A stretch of 64,000 bases of DNA from Chitinophagales bacterium (GTDB lineage Bacteria > Bacteroidota > Bacteroidia > Chitinophagales > JADIYW01): NCBI GenBank assembly GCA_023957245.1, contig JAMLHJ010000001.1, positions 271,273 through 335,272 of the forward strand, read 5' to 3'. The notes under the pieces were generated by a model. It had not been told where the DNA came from and searched no databases. It saw only the letters and a program-made list of their open reading frames with translations. Below are positions 47,180-56,014 of this stretch, piece by piece. The position numbers and the translations under genes were made by a program. Numbering within the stretch: position 1 is the stretch's first letter; every line of letters begins with the position of its first letter.

Positions 47180-48277
47180 ATGATAAAGATATTTAACATT
47201 TTAGAAGAATTAGAAAATTTTGCCCATCCTTCCCTTCAAGAGTCTTATGATAATGCTCAATTAATCACTGGCAATCCTTCTTGGGAGTGTACAGGCGCAA
47301 TATTATGCTTAGATGCGATTGAAGAAGTTATTGATGAAGCAATCAGTAAAAAATGTAATCTTGTTATTGCACACCACCCTATTGTTTTCAGCGGATTGAA
47401 ATCCATTACTGGGAAAAACTATATTGAGAGAACCATTATAAAAGCGATAAAAAACGACATTGCTATTTATGCAGCTCATACCAATCTGGATAATGTTATT
47501 GAAGGGGTTAATCAGAAAATTGCCGAGAAATTATCCTTGAAAAACTGCAAAATATTAGCCCCCAAAAAGGGATTATTAAAAAAGCTATATACCTATGTAC
47601 CTCATAATGCAACAAATATAGTCAGAGAAAGACTTTTTCAGGCAGGCGCAGGAAATGTAGGCAATTATTCCGAATGTAGTTTCAAGGTGTCAGGAATCGG
47701 AACATTTAAAGGCAATGAAAATTCCAATCCATATATTGGAGAAAAAGGGCAAATACATGAAGAAAGTGAGGATAAAATAGAATTTTTATTTCCAGCATAT
47801 TTAGAGTCTAAGATTCTAAAAACTTTATTTGAAGTCCATCCTTATGAAGAAATTGCTTATGAAGTGCTTACATTAGACAATATTCACCAGCAAATTGGTT
47901 CTGGCATGATCGGAGATTTAGAGCAACCTATCGATACCATTGAATTTTTAAAACAATTAAAATACATTTTTAAAACACCAGTTATCAGACATACTCAACT
48001 AATTAAAGAAAAAGTACAAAAAATAGCTATTTGTGGAGGAGCTGGAAGTTTTCTTTTAAAAGATGCTATACGACAAAAAGCAGACGTTTTTATCACTGGA
48101 GATTATAAATATCATCAATTTTTTGATGCTGATAATCAGATAGTAATAGCTGATATTGGACATTTTGAAAGTGAACAATATACAATAGAACTTTTTTATG
48201 AGATTTTGATAAAAAAATTCTCTAACTTTGCGCTCTATTTGACAACAGTTTCAACCAATCCTGTAAAATATTTGTAG
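47180..48277 (+). CDS. Nif3-like dinuclear metal center hexameric protein
   Basis: Member of the NIF3/DUF34 family, metal-binding hexamers of uncertain function, often linked to GTP cyclohydrolase. The chain begins MIKIFNILEELENFAHPSLQ, a family start, so I place the start at 47180 rather than at the ATG 12 bases upstream. Metal-site histidines are seen in IAHHPIVFSGLKSI, AAHTNLDN and DIGHFESEQ. It has the long form with the inserted PII-like domain in the middle (about 120-235, with VHPYEEIAYEVL). The zinc-ribbon gene begins straight after its stop, a pairing seen in other Bacteroidota. Confidence 0.92.
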   Translation: MIKIFNILEELENFAHPSLQESYDNAQLITGNPSWECTGAILCLDAIEEVIDEAISKKCNLVIAHHPIVFSGLKSITGKNYIERTIIKAIKNDIAIYAAHTNLDNVIEGVNQKIAEKLSLKNCKILAPKKGLLKKLYTYVPHNATNIVRERLFQAGAGNVGNYSECSFKVSGIGTFKGNENSNPYIGEKGQIHEESEDKIEFLFPAYLESKILKTLFEVHPYEEIAYEVLTLDNIHQQIGSGMIGDLEQPIDTIEFLKQLKYIFKTPVIRHTQLIKEKVQKIAICGGAGSFLLKDAIRQKADVFITGDYKYHQFFDADNQIVIADIGHFESEQYTIELFYEILIKKFSNFALYLTTVSTNPVKYL

Positions 48278-49057
48278 ATGGCAAGCAAAAAGGACAACAT
48301 AATCGCTGAAAAATTGGACAATCTATCCAAATTACAAAGCATTCATACAAAAATCGACCAAATTCAAGTTCTAAAAGGTGAATTGCCTATAGAAGTAGCA
48401 GACCTTGAAGACGAAATCGCTGGTATCGCTATCAGAATCCAAAAAACCAATCAAGATATTGCAGCTGCTGAAGAAAATATCAGTACTCGTCGCAATGCTG
48501 CAAAAGATGCTCAAGCTCTTATTGTAAAATATGAACGTCAATTGGATACTGTAAAGAACAACCGTGAATTTGATGCATTAAGTAAAGAAGTAGAATTGCA
48601 AAAATTAGATATCCAATTAGCTGAAAGGGATATTAAAAGATTTGAATTTGCAATTACCTCATCAACAGAACAGTTAGAAAATCTAAATGCTCAGATTGAA
48701 AACAAAAATGCCAATTTGAAAGAGAAGCAAGATGAATTAGGCAATATTGTTGCTGAAACAGAAAAAGAAGAAAGTGAATTGAATGCAGCTGCACAGGAGA
48801 TTATTGAAACAATCGAACCTAAATTATTAGCTGCGTATAACAGAATTCGTAATTCATTCAGAAATGGTTTGGCAGTAGTACAAGTTGAGAGAAATGCTTG
48901 TGGTGGTTGTTTTGGTAAAGTTCCACCTCAAACACAAGCTGAAATAAAATTGAAGAAAAAAATTATCTCTTGCGACCACTGTGGAAGGATATTGACTGAT
49001 GTTGAAGATTTTGATGAAGATGCAGAATTTATCCCAGCAGCAGCATTGAAAGAGTAG
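48278..49057 (+). CDS. C4-type zinc-ribbon coiled-coil protein (CT398-like)
   Basis: A 259-residue cytoplasmic protein. About the first 185 residues form a long charged coiled coil (many Glu, Lys, Ala, Leu repeats), and the C-terminal domain is a zinc ribbon with Cys at 208, 211, 232 and 235 (CGGCFGK then CDHCGR). This matches the CdsZ/CT398 (DUF164-like) family; proposed roles include RNA or protein contact, with none proven. It begins right after the Nif3-like gene. A hairpin terminator with T tract begins about 27 bases after its stop. Confidence 0.88.
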   Translation: MASKKDNIIAEKLDNLSKLQSIHTKIDQIQVLKGELPIEVADLEDEIAGIAIRIQKTNQDIAAAEENISTRRNAAKDAQALIVKYERQLDTVKNNREFDALSKEVELQKLDIQLAERDIKRFEFAITSSTEQLENLNAQIENKNANLKEKQDELGNIVAETEKEESELNAAAQEIIETIEPKLLAAYNRIRNSFRNGLAVVQVERNACGGCFGKVPPQTQAEIKLKKKIISCDHCGRILTDVEDFDEDAEFIPAAALKE

Positions 49058-49083
49058 ATTAATGATAAAACTATTATATTTAC

Positions 49084-49115
49084 AGGCAGCCATGAAAAAG
49101 CTGCCTTTTTTTTTT
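49084..49115 (+). terminator. Terminator-like hairpin whose loop contains a start codon
   Basis: A perfect 7-bp stem (AGGCAGC with GCTGCCT) has a 9-base loop holding the ATG at 49092, and is followed by ten consecutive T's (49106-49115). By structure it is an intrinsic terminator of the zinc-ribbon transcript, but the T's are also codons of the next gene, so it may act as an attenuator. Confidence 0.7.
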
Positions 49116-50564
49116 ATAATTCTACTCCTCTGTTCAGCAAACAAATCTTTTGCTCAGCAATTTAATTATACCTCTACTTGTCAAAATGCCTATAAATCGA
49201 TTTTTAAACTTAAAATCAATGAAGGCAAACAATTTTTATTCAAAGAAAAACAAAGCAATCCCAATAATTATTTCCCATATTTTATAGAGAACTATTCAGA
49301 TTTTCTAGTACTCTATATCAGTGACGATATCCAACTTTATAAAAAACTTTTACCTAAAAAAACTGAACGAATAGAACTTTTGAGTAAAGGCAATAAAAAC
49401 ACACCCTATTACCTTTATAGTCAGTCTAGTATATACTTACAATGGGCATTTATTAAAATTAAATATGGAGATTATCTTTCTGCAGTTTGGGATGTAAAAA
49501 AAGCCTATAGCTTATTAAAAACCAACAAAGAAAAATATCCCGACTTCCTACCTAATGACAAAGATTTGGCTTTGCTCAATACACTTTTCGGAGCAATACC
49601 AGACAATTATAAGTTCGGAGCTAAACTACTCGGACTTAAAGGAGATATTGATGAAGGACTTAGAGACCTTTCAACAATATTAAAAGACCCTGACTTGCCA
49701 TTTAAAGAAGAAGCTTCTATCATGTACACCATGCTCTTACTGCACCTTGGGAAAGACAAAGAAAAAGCTTGGAAAATGCTAGAGGTTTTAGACATACAAT
49801 TAGACGATGATAATTTGTTGAACTATTTCATCTCAGCGAGTATTGCTCATTATTCTGGTAGAAATGAAAAAGTCATAGAGATTCTTTCTTCACGCCCCAA
49901 ATCTACTACATTCTACCCATTTCCCTACTTGGACTTCATGCTTGGCTCTGCTAAGCTCAATAGGTTAGATAGAGATTCAGATTTTTATCTCAAAAAATTC
50001 CTTTCCGAATATAAAGGAGGCAATTATTTAAGAGAGACCAACCGTAAACTAGCTTGGTATGGATTTGTCTTTCAAAGACCAGATTTATATAGATTTTATA
50101 TTTCCAAGATACCCTATTTAGGCAATAATTCACTAGATGAAGATAAGGCGGCAACTAAGGAAGCTCTAAGTAAAAACACACCAAATATTTATCTTTTGAA
50201 AGCTAGACTATTGAGCGATGGGGCATATTATAAGAGAGCATTGGAAATATTAGACGATGTAAAAACCGATAAGTTAGACACTCAAGATAAACTAGAATAT
50301 TATTATAGGAAAGCTAGGATTTTGGACGATATGGGACAAGCAGAAAAGTCTATAAACCTATATATCTGGGTTATTAATAGTGGAACAAAAAGCAATACCT
50401 ACTTTGCACCTAACTCTTGTATCAAACTTGGTAATTATTATGAATCTCAAAAGGATAAAAAATCTGCTTCTTATTACTACAAAAAAGCACTAGAATTTAG
50501 CGACTATGAATACAAGAATAGTATTGATGCTCAAGCAAAAGCAGGTTTAAACAGAATACAATGA
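49092..50564 (+). CDS. Secreted TPR-containing protein of unknown function
   Basis: I chose the ATG at 49092 because it gives a proper signal peptide (MKKLPFFFIILLLCSANK, cleavage near SFAQ); an ATG at 49062 would add ten residues. The mature protein (about 470 residues) is almost all helical, with tetratricopeptide-like pairs in the middle (GDYLSAVWDVKKAYSLL) and clear TPR-type repeats at the C-terminus (YKRALEILDDV, DMGQAEKSINLYIWVI, DKKSASYYYKKALEF). No enzyme motif is seen. Probably periplasmic or outer membrane. It lies between the zinc-ribbon gene and murB, and its stop codon overlaps the upstream murB start in ATGA, so murB is likely translated in tandem with it. Ten T's near the start could be a slippage site. 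Confidence 0.78.
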   Translation: MKKLPFFFIILLLCSANKSFAQQFNYTSTCQNAYKSIFKLKINEGKQFLFKEKQSNPNNYFPYFIENYSDFLVLYISDDIQLYKKLLPKKTERIELLSKGNKNTPYYLYSQSSIYLQWAFIKIKYGDYLSAVWDVKKAYSLLKTNKEKYPDFLPNDKDLALLNTLFGAIPDNYKFGAKLLGLKGDIDEGLRDLSTILKDPDLPFKEEASIMYTMLLLHLGKDKEKAWKMLEVLDIQLDDDNLLNYFISASIAHYSGRNEKVIEILSSRPKSTTFYPFPYLDFMLGSAKLNRLDRDSDFYLKKFLSEYKGGNYLRETNRKLAWYGFVFQRPDLYRFYISKIPYLGNNSLDEDKAATKEALSKNTPNIYLLKARLLSDGAYYKRALEILDDVKTDKLDTQDKLEYYYRKARILDDMGQAEKSINLYIWVINSGTKSNTYFAPNSCIKLGNYYESQKDKKSASYYYKKALEFSDYEYKNSIDAQAKAGLNRIQ

Positions 50565-51598
50565 TATACTCATCTATGAAAATTGAAACACTAGTCAACC
50601 TTCGTCCTTACAATACTTTTGGCATTGATACAATAGCTAAAGCATTTGCCATTTTAAAGGAAAAAGAAGATTTATTTCAACTCAAATCCTTAAAAGAACA
50701 GTATGGAGAAATATTAATTCTTGGAGGTGGTAGCAATGTACTTTTCACTGATAATTATAATGGAATAGTGATTCACAATCAACTTTCTGGAATAGAGATA
50801 TTGAGCGAAGACGACCAATATATTCACCTCAAAGTAGCTTCAGGCATTCATTGGCATTCTTTTGTGTTGCATACAATAGAAAATAATTGGGGTGGAATTG
50901 AAAACTTGTCTTTAATACCTGGAACTGTCGGAGCGGCTCCTATGCAAAATATTGGAGCTTATGGTGTAGAAGTAAAAAGTGTCATCACCAACGTAACGGC
51001 TTATGATATTGACAAAGAAATATTTGTAACTTTTGATAATCATAGCTGTCAATTTGGATATAGAGAAAGTATTTTTAAACATATAGAAAATAAAGGCAAA
51101 TACTTTATTACTGATGTTACTTTCCGGCTTCAAAAAAATCCAGCAAACTTTAATACTTCTTATGGAGATATTCAAAAGGTAATAAATGATAATAACTATG
51201 CAATAACTCTGAAGAATATTTCAGATACTGTTATTCAAATCAGAAAACAAAAACTACCAGATCCAAAAGAATTGGGTAATGCAGGAAGCTTTTTTAAGAA
51301 TCCTGAAATATCTAATAAAGAGGCTGAAACTTTAATACAAAAATATCCTCAAATGCCCCATTATTCATTGGCTAATGAGAAAACCAAAGTACCTGCAGCT
51401 TGGCTAATAGAACAATGTGGATGGAAAGGTTTAATAGTGGGCAATACTGGCAATCATTTCCAACAAGCTTTGGTCATCGTCAATTATGGAAATGCAACAG
51501 GGCAAGAAATCAAGCAACATGCTCAAAACGTACAAAAATCTGTTTTTGAAAAATTTAATATTGTTTTACAGACAGAGGTTAATTTTATTCCCTATTGA
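50561..51598 (+). CDS. murB: UDP-N-acetylenolpyruvoylglucosamine reductase
   Basis: FAD-dependent reduction of UDP-GlcNAc-enolpyruvate to UDP-MurNAc, an essential step in peptidoglycan synthesis. FAD-binding motifs are visible: ILGGGSNVLF near 53-62 and IPGTVGAAPMQNIGAYGVE near 119-137. Catalytic residues fit the family: R168 (FGYRES), S243 (NAGSFFKNP) and E339 (QTEVNFI). At 345 residues this is the E. coli-like type I form. Start 50561 uses the ATGA overlap with the TPR gene; the ATG at 50576 (MKIETLVNLRPYNTFGID) is an equally good start. 14 bases of its end overlap the convergent gene. Confidence 0.96.
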   Translation: MIYSSMKIETLVNLRPYNTFGIDTIAKAFAILKEKEDLFQLKSLKEQYGEILILGGGSNVLFTDNYNGIVIHNQLSGIEILSEDDQYIHLKVASGIHWHSFVLHTIENNWGGIENLSLIPGTVGAAPMQNIGAYGVEVKSVITNVTAYDIDKEIFVTFDNHSCQFGYRESIFKHIENKGKYFITDVTFRLQKNPANFNTSYGDIQKVINDNNYAITLKNISDTVIQIRKQKLPDPKELGNAGSFFKNPEISNKEAETLIQKYPQMPHYSLANEKTKVPAAWLIEQCGWKGLIVGNTGNHFQQALVIVNYGNATGQEIKQHAQNVQKSVFEKFNIVLQTEVNFIPY

Positions 51599-52355
51599 TA
51601 TAATAAGTCAGTCCTAAATTCAGCCCTCCATAAAATATTCTAGAAGCTTTATAAGCTGAATGTTTTCTGTAATCTTTATTATTAACATCTGTCAATGACA
51701 CTTGACCCTGAAAAGAAGGAGAAAAAGCCAATTTACTAGATATAAAAATATCACCACCTACATTTAATACAAAACTACACCACCAATCTGAAAACAACTT
51801 TTTAGCATCAGACTGAGGGCTATAAGGATATTCAGGATCTGTATATGGAATTAATTTTGAAGGATAAGGCATTAACTCTCCATTAGCGATATAATTAAGC
51901 TTTGCTGCAACCAATTTACTCATCACCAAACCACCAGAAACCACTAATTGTGCTTTGTTGCCATATACATACGCATCTTGAAAATTAGTAGTATATTTTG
52001 CTAATACTCCAAAATTGATAAATGATAAACCCACTTGTTTTTGATGACTTTGAGGAGGAGCTCCAAGCCCTGGACTGAAATCTCCTTTATAATCTTGGTT
52101 TACTTTCTGATATCCAGCTAAGCCTATCAAAGCCACCTGATTATTAAAACCATAACCAAAATTCAACTGACCTAAATAACCTATTTTGAATTTGTAATCT
52201 AATTCGTAGTATGGATTACTAAAATGATTTTGAGGAGAAATCACTCCTATTCCACCACTTCCTTGAACTGACAATTGCCAACCTTCCTGTGCAAAAACAT
52301 TAGTATTAAAAAAATACAATAAAATAATTGTCACCCAGAAACACACTTTACCCAT
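51585..52355 (-). CDS. Outer membrane beta-barrel-like protein of unknown function
   Basis: A 256-residue exported protein with a signal peptide (about 1-22, ending NVFAQ). Strand-like repeats of aromatic and glycine residues, such as GQLNFGYGFNNQVALIGLAGY and YGGLNLGLTYYINRE at the end, suggest an 8- to 12-stranded outer membrane barrel. I do not recognise a specific family. It has its own well-formed promoter and stands convergent to murB with a 14-base overlap. Confidence 0.65.
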   Translation of the reverse strand: MGKVCFWVTIILLYFFNTNVFAQEGWQLSVQGSGGIGVISPQNHFSNPYYELDYKFKIGYLGQLNFGYGFNNQVALIGLAGYQKVNQDYKGDFSPGLGAPPQSHQKQVGLSFINFGVLAKYTTNFQDAYVYGNKAQLVVSGGLVMSKLVAAKLNYIANGELMPYPSKLIPYTDPEYPYSPQSDAKKLFSDWWCSFVLNVGGDIFISSKLAFSPSFQGQVSLTDVNNKDYRKHSAYKASRIFYGGLNLGLTYYINRE

Positions 52356-52374
52356 TACTATTTTATTAGTTGCA

Positions 52375-52406
52375 CAAAAGTAAAATTAAAAGAACATATA
52401 AACAAA
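52375..52406 (-). promoter_or_regulatory. Promoter of the outer membrane barrel gene
   Basis: On the minus strand TTTG (52403-52406) and TACTTTTG (52375-52382) are separated by 20 bases, a full match to the Bacteroidota promoter consensus. It begins 20 bases before the ATG at 52355. Confidence 0.65.
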
Positions 52407-52476
52407 CATGATATAGTCTGACCACTATCCACTAAAAAATCAATTTTTTCACTACTTACTGCTTATCTTAGCATAG

Positions 52477-53256
52477 ATGAATACAATACCTACAAGCATT
52501 AACCTTCAACTTTCACCTGATAAAAAAGCATATTTTGCTTCTGACTTTCATTTAGGAGCTGATTATTCTGGGAAAAGTATTGAAAGAGAACGTATCATCA
52601 ACCAATGGCTATCATCTATCAGAAAAGATACTGGGGCATTGTTTTTAGTGGGAGATTTATTTGATTTTTGGTTTGAATATAAATATGTTGTCCCAAAAGG
52701 GTTCACTCGTTTTTTGGCCGAATTGAGCAAATTTACAGAAGACAAAATCCCTGTATATGTTTTCACAGGCAACCATGATATATGGATGTTTGATTATTTG
52801 GAAAAAGAATTAGGAGTAAAAATATTGCGTCAACCATACATTTTTAATATTAATAAGCAAAAATTCTACATTGGTCATGGTGACGGTTTAGGTCCAGGAG
52901 ATAGCAAATTCAAGTTCCTGAAAAAGATTTTCACCTTTCCATTTTTTCAGACCTTATTTAGCTGGATACACCCAGATATTGGAGTTGCTTTAGCTCAGAC
53001 ATGGTCCAATCACAGTCGAACAGACCCCAAAAATGAAATATTCATGGGAGAAGATAAAGAACGGCTTGTCATATTTGTGAAAGAACAAATCCATATCAAT
53101 CCTGCAGACTACTATATTTTTGGACATAGACATTTACCACTCAATATAGAAATTGATCATCAATCGAGATATATTAATTTAGGTGATTGGATGTATAATT
53201 TTACATACCTAGAATATGATGGCATACAAGTTGAGTTGAAAAAATATTATCCATGA
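52477..53256 (+). CDS. lpxH: UDP-2,3-diacylglucosamine diphosphatase
   Basis: Calcineurin-type metallophosphoesterase of 259 residues in lipid A synthesis. The metal ligands are D23 and H25 (ASDFHLG), D60 (LVGDLFDFWFEY), N99-H100 (TGNHD), H134 (YIGHGDGLGPGD) and the FGHRHLP block near the C-terminus. The FDFWFEY segment is like the LpxH pattern. It could also be the divergent LpxH2 type; the function is the same. The next gene starts in an ATGA overlap at its stop. Confidence 0.9.
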   Translation: MNTIPTSINLQLSPDKKAYFASDFHLGADYSGKSIERERIINQWLSSIRKDTGALFLVGDLFDFWFEYKYVVPKGFTRFLAELSKFTEDKIPVYVFTGNHDIWMFDYLEKELGVKILRQPYIFNINKQKFYIGHGDGLGPGDSKFKFLKKIFTFPFFQTLFSWIHPDIGVALAQTWSNHSRTDPKNEIFMGEDKERLVIFVKEQIHINPADYYIFGHRHLPLNIEIDHQSRYINLGDWMYNFTYLEYDGIQVELKKYYP

Positions 53257-54047
53257 GAAATCTGCTATTATATATCATATTGTGCACTCAAACGATAGTT
53301 TTAGGACAGGTTTCACCCAATGGAAGAACATTTATTGACGACAAAGTAGTATCTGTAGCCATTGACCCATTACAACAAATATATTATACTAATACTAAGA
53401 AGCAACTCATCAAAATTTCGAATCAAATAGAAAAAACATATAGCTATTCTGACTTAATGATTGATGAACACACTAGTGTAATCCCCCAAAATCCTTTTAA
53501 GATAATTCTATACAAAAAAGAAGTAGGTGATTTTTTGGTATTAGACAATCGATTGAATTTGAGTGCTAAAGTTAATCTTTTTGATTTAGGATATTTTTCT
53601 GTTACTAGCTTAACAGTAGCCAATGACAATAAACATCTTTGGGTTTTTGACTTTGATAGGCAACAAATCATTAAGTTAGACCAACAATACAATACTGTAT
53701 TTCAAAGTAATATTTTGACTCAAATTCTAGGTAAAAAGATAAATGCCATTCAATTGATTGAAAAGGAGGATAAACTCTATCTTCTAGACAACAAAAATGG
53801 AGTTTATATTTTCGACAATATGGGCAACTATATAAAAAACTATCCTATTGAAAATGCAGAAAAAATATGGCTTATTTCAGGTCAAATTTATTTTTATCGA
53901 GATGAACAAATCTGGCAATACGATACACAACTTTTTCAGGAAGTATTGAAATATAATATGCAAGGTTATACTTCAATTGATATTTGTAGAGATTTTATAT
54001 TGGGAATAACACCTAATGGTGAATTGTATCAACAAAAATGGGAGTAA
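53253..54047 (+). CDS. Secreted protein of unknown function, possibly beta-propeller-like
   Basis: A 264-residue exported protein with a short signal peptide (1-18, ending IVLGQ). The rest is made of about six short repeats of roughly 35-45 residues with a pattern of WVFDFDRQQIIKLDQQY-type strand pairs, which suggests a beta-propeller or similar all-beta fold. No active-site motif is visible. ATGA overlap with lpxH suggests joint translation. I do not recognise a family, though small lipid-A-linked secreted proteins in this place are plausible in Bacteroidota. Confidence 0.7.
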   Translation: MRNLLLYIILCTQTIVLGQVSPNGRTFIDDKVVSVAIDPLQQIYYTNTKKQLIKISNQIEKTYSYSDLMIDEHTSVIPQNPFKIILYKKEVGDFLVLDNRLNLSAKVNLFDLGYFSVTSLTVANDNKHLWVFDFDRQQIIKLDQQYNTVFQSNILTQILGKKINAIQLIEKEDKLYLLDNKNGVYIFDNMGNYIKNYPIENAEKIWLISGQIYFYRDEQIWQYDTQLFQEVLKYNMQGYTSIDICRDFILGITPNGELYQQKWE

Positions 54048-54093
54048 ATTACTTATTAATTATTAAGACATAAGTATTAACAGCTAAAAGAAA

Positions 54094-55998
54094 TTAATCC
54101 ATTTCTATATTATCTCTATACTTTTCAAGCCATTTTTGAAAAACTATTAAAGCCCAAATCTGAGCATGAACATCTCCGGGATTATTAGAAAATAGACGCT
54201 TTTTAATCTCTTCTATAGCTTGTTCATTTAAGATATTGTATTCTCTAATAGATTTTAAACTCAAATATCTATTGAGAATATCATCTTTTAAATCAGTTCT
54301 AAACCATTGTAACAGAGGAACTTCAAAACCTCTTTTAGGTCTATTATACAACTCAGCAGGCAAATCATCTCTAAATGCATCTTGAATGATTTTTTTCTTC
54401 ATTAAGCTATCTATTTTTGAAGAAACTGGTAAAGAAAACGCAAATTCCACAATTCTATAATCTAAAAATGGAGTTCTTACTTCTAATGAATTTCTCATAG
54501 ACATTGAATCCACTTTTGTCAACATATCATAAGGAAGTACGAGATTGACATCTGCTAGCAAGACTTCATTCATATCACCATTTGCGGTGAAGTATTTTAG
54601 AAAAGTAGATTTAACACTATTTATTATTTGAGCATCAGCGTGATAGTTAGAAGCCAATAGATTCTTTACAGCTGCATCATCCAAGAAACAGCACCATCTC
54701 CAATAACGTTCTTCTGGAGCTAAATTCATACCTATAGCAAATCTCTCCAACTGTCTAAACAAGTTTCCAAACTTACCATGTCTAGATTTAGGAAGCAATT
54801 TCCATACAGGTCCAAGAAGTGAAACTGCTTCAGACTTCCAACCTCCATTCCTTATTATATATTCTCCTTTATGTTTATTATAACCTGCAAACAATTCGTC
54901 ACCTGCATCTCCAGAAAGTGCAACTGTAACTTGCTTCCTAGTATATTTTGAAAGAATATTTATAAGTAAAGCTGAAGAGTCTGCAAAAGGTTCATCCACA
55001 TAATCTAAAACTTCATGGAGGCTTTCAAATAAATCTTCATTACTTAATTTAAAAACAGTGTGATTAGTATTATATTTTTTTGCAACTAAATTAGCATAAG
55101 GAGTTTCATCAAAAAAATCATTATCAGAAAATCCAATTGAAAAAGTATTAAGATGTTTAGTGAATTTTGTAGCTTGACTGACTACTACTGATGAATCAAT
55201 ACCACCACTGAGAAATGCACCAAGCGGAACATCAGAAATTAATCTCAATTTAACTGAATCTTCCATCAATTCTCTTAATCTCTTTTTCTGAGAATCATAA
55301 TCTCCTATAAAAACATTCTCCTTTTCATAAGGCACTTTATAATACTGTTCAAATTGAACATCTTTATTATTAATAGTGATACAATGACCTGGCAAAAGTT
55401 TCTTAATCTCAGAAATAATAGAAAGAGGTCCAGGAATATAATTGAATTGAAAGTATAAATTCAATGCCTCTTTATCTATATGCTTTTTAAAAGGAAAGTG
55501 CATTAATGCCTTTACTTCAGAGCCAAAAAATAAAAAATCATTTGAATGAGAGTAATATAAAGGTTTAATACCAAATCTATCTCTAGCAATAAAGACACTC
55601 TTATTCACATGATTATATATAGCAAATGCCCAAAAGCCATTCAACCTATTCAGACAATCTTTACCATAAGCTTTATATAATTCTAGAAGAACTTCTGTAT
55701 CACCAGTGGTTCTAAAACAAACACCCTTTTGTTCTAATTCTTCTCTAAGTTCCCTAAAGTTAAAGATAGAACCATTGAAAACAATTGTCCATCTATTACT
55801 ATCATCTGTAAAAGGCTGATTTGCAGCACTTGATGTATCAAAGATAGAAAGTCTTGCATGACCTAAGACTGCATTTGAAAAAGATTTTATTGATTGAAAC
55901 TCTGGGCCTCTCTTCACTAAAGAACTTAGCGAATTCTCAACCCATCTCTCATCTATCTCCTTTCCATCCAAAGAATACACTCCAGTTATACCGCACAT
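54094..55998 (-). CDS. Asparagine synthase (glutamine-hydrolysing)-like enzyme in the polysaccharide locus
   Basis: A 634-residue protein with an N-terminal class II glutaminase domain (C2 nucleophile in MCGITGVYS, HARLSIFD at about 47-54) and a synthetase domain with the PP-loop SGGIDS at 264-269 and CLSGDAGDELFAGYNKHK-like block (VALSGDAGDELFAGYNKHK). It is the AsnB family form that is often found in O-antigen or capsule clusters, where it amidates sugar carboxylates such as uronic acids rather than aspartate. It is the last gene of the minus-strand polysaccharide run (16 bases after the epimerase), so sugar amidation is quite possible here. Asparagine synthesis cannot be excluded. Confidence 0.88.
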   Translation of the reverse strand: MCGITGVYSLDGKEIDERWVENSLSSLVKRGPEFQSIKSFSNAVLGHARLSIFDTSSAANQPFTDDSNRWTIVFNGSIFNFRELREELEQKGVCFRTTGDTEVLLELYKAYGKDCLNRLNGFWAFAIYNHVNKSVFIARDRFGIKPLYYSHSNDFLFFGSEVKALMHFPFKKHIDKEALNLYFQFNYIPGPLSIISEIKKLLPGHCITINNKDVQFEQYYKVPYEKENVFIGDYDSQKKRLRELMEDSVKLRLISDVPLGAFLSGGIDSSVVVSQATKFTKHLNTFSIGFSDNDFFDETPYANLVAKKYNTNHTVFKLSNEDLFESLHEVLDYVDEPFADSSALLINILSKYTRKQVTVALSGDAGDELFAGYNKHKGEYIIRNGGWKSEAVSLLGPVWKLLPKSRHGKFGNLFRQLERFAIGMNLAPEERYWRWCCFLDDAAVKNLLASNYHADAQIINSVKSTFLKYFTANGDMNEVLLADVNLVLPYDMLTKVDSMSMRNSLEVRTPFLDYRIVEFAFSLPVSSKIDSLMKKKIIQDAFRDDLPAELYNRPKRGFEVPLLQWFRTDLKDDILNRYLSLKSIREYNILNEQAIEEIKKRLFSNNPGDVHAQIWALIVFQKWLEKYRDNIEMD

Positions 55999-56014
55999 AC
56001 TTTTTATCTTAAAT

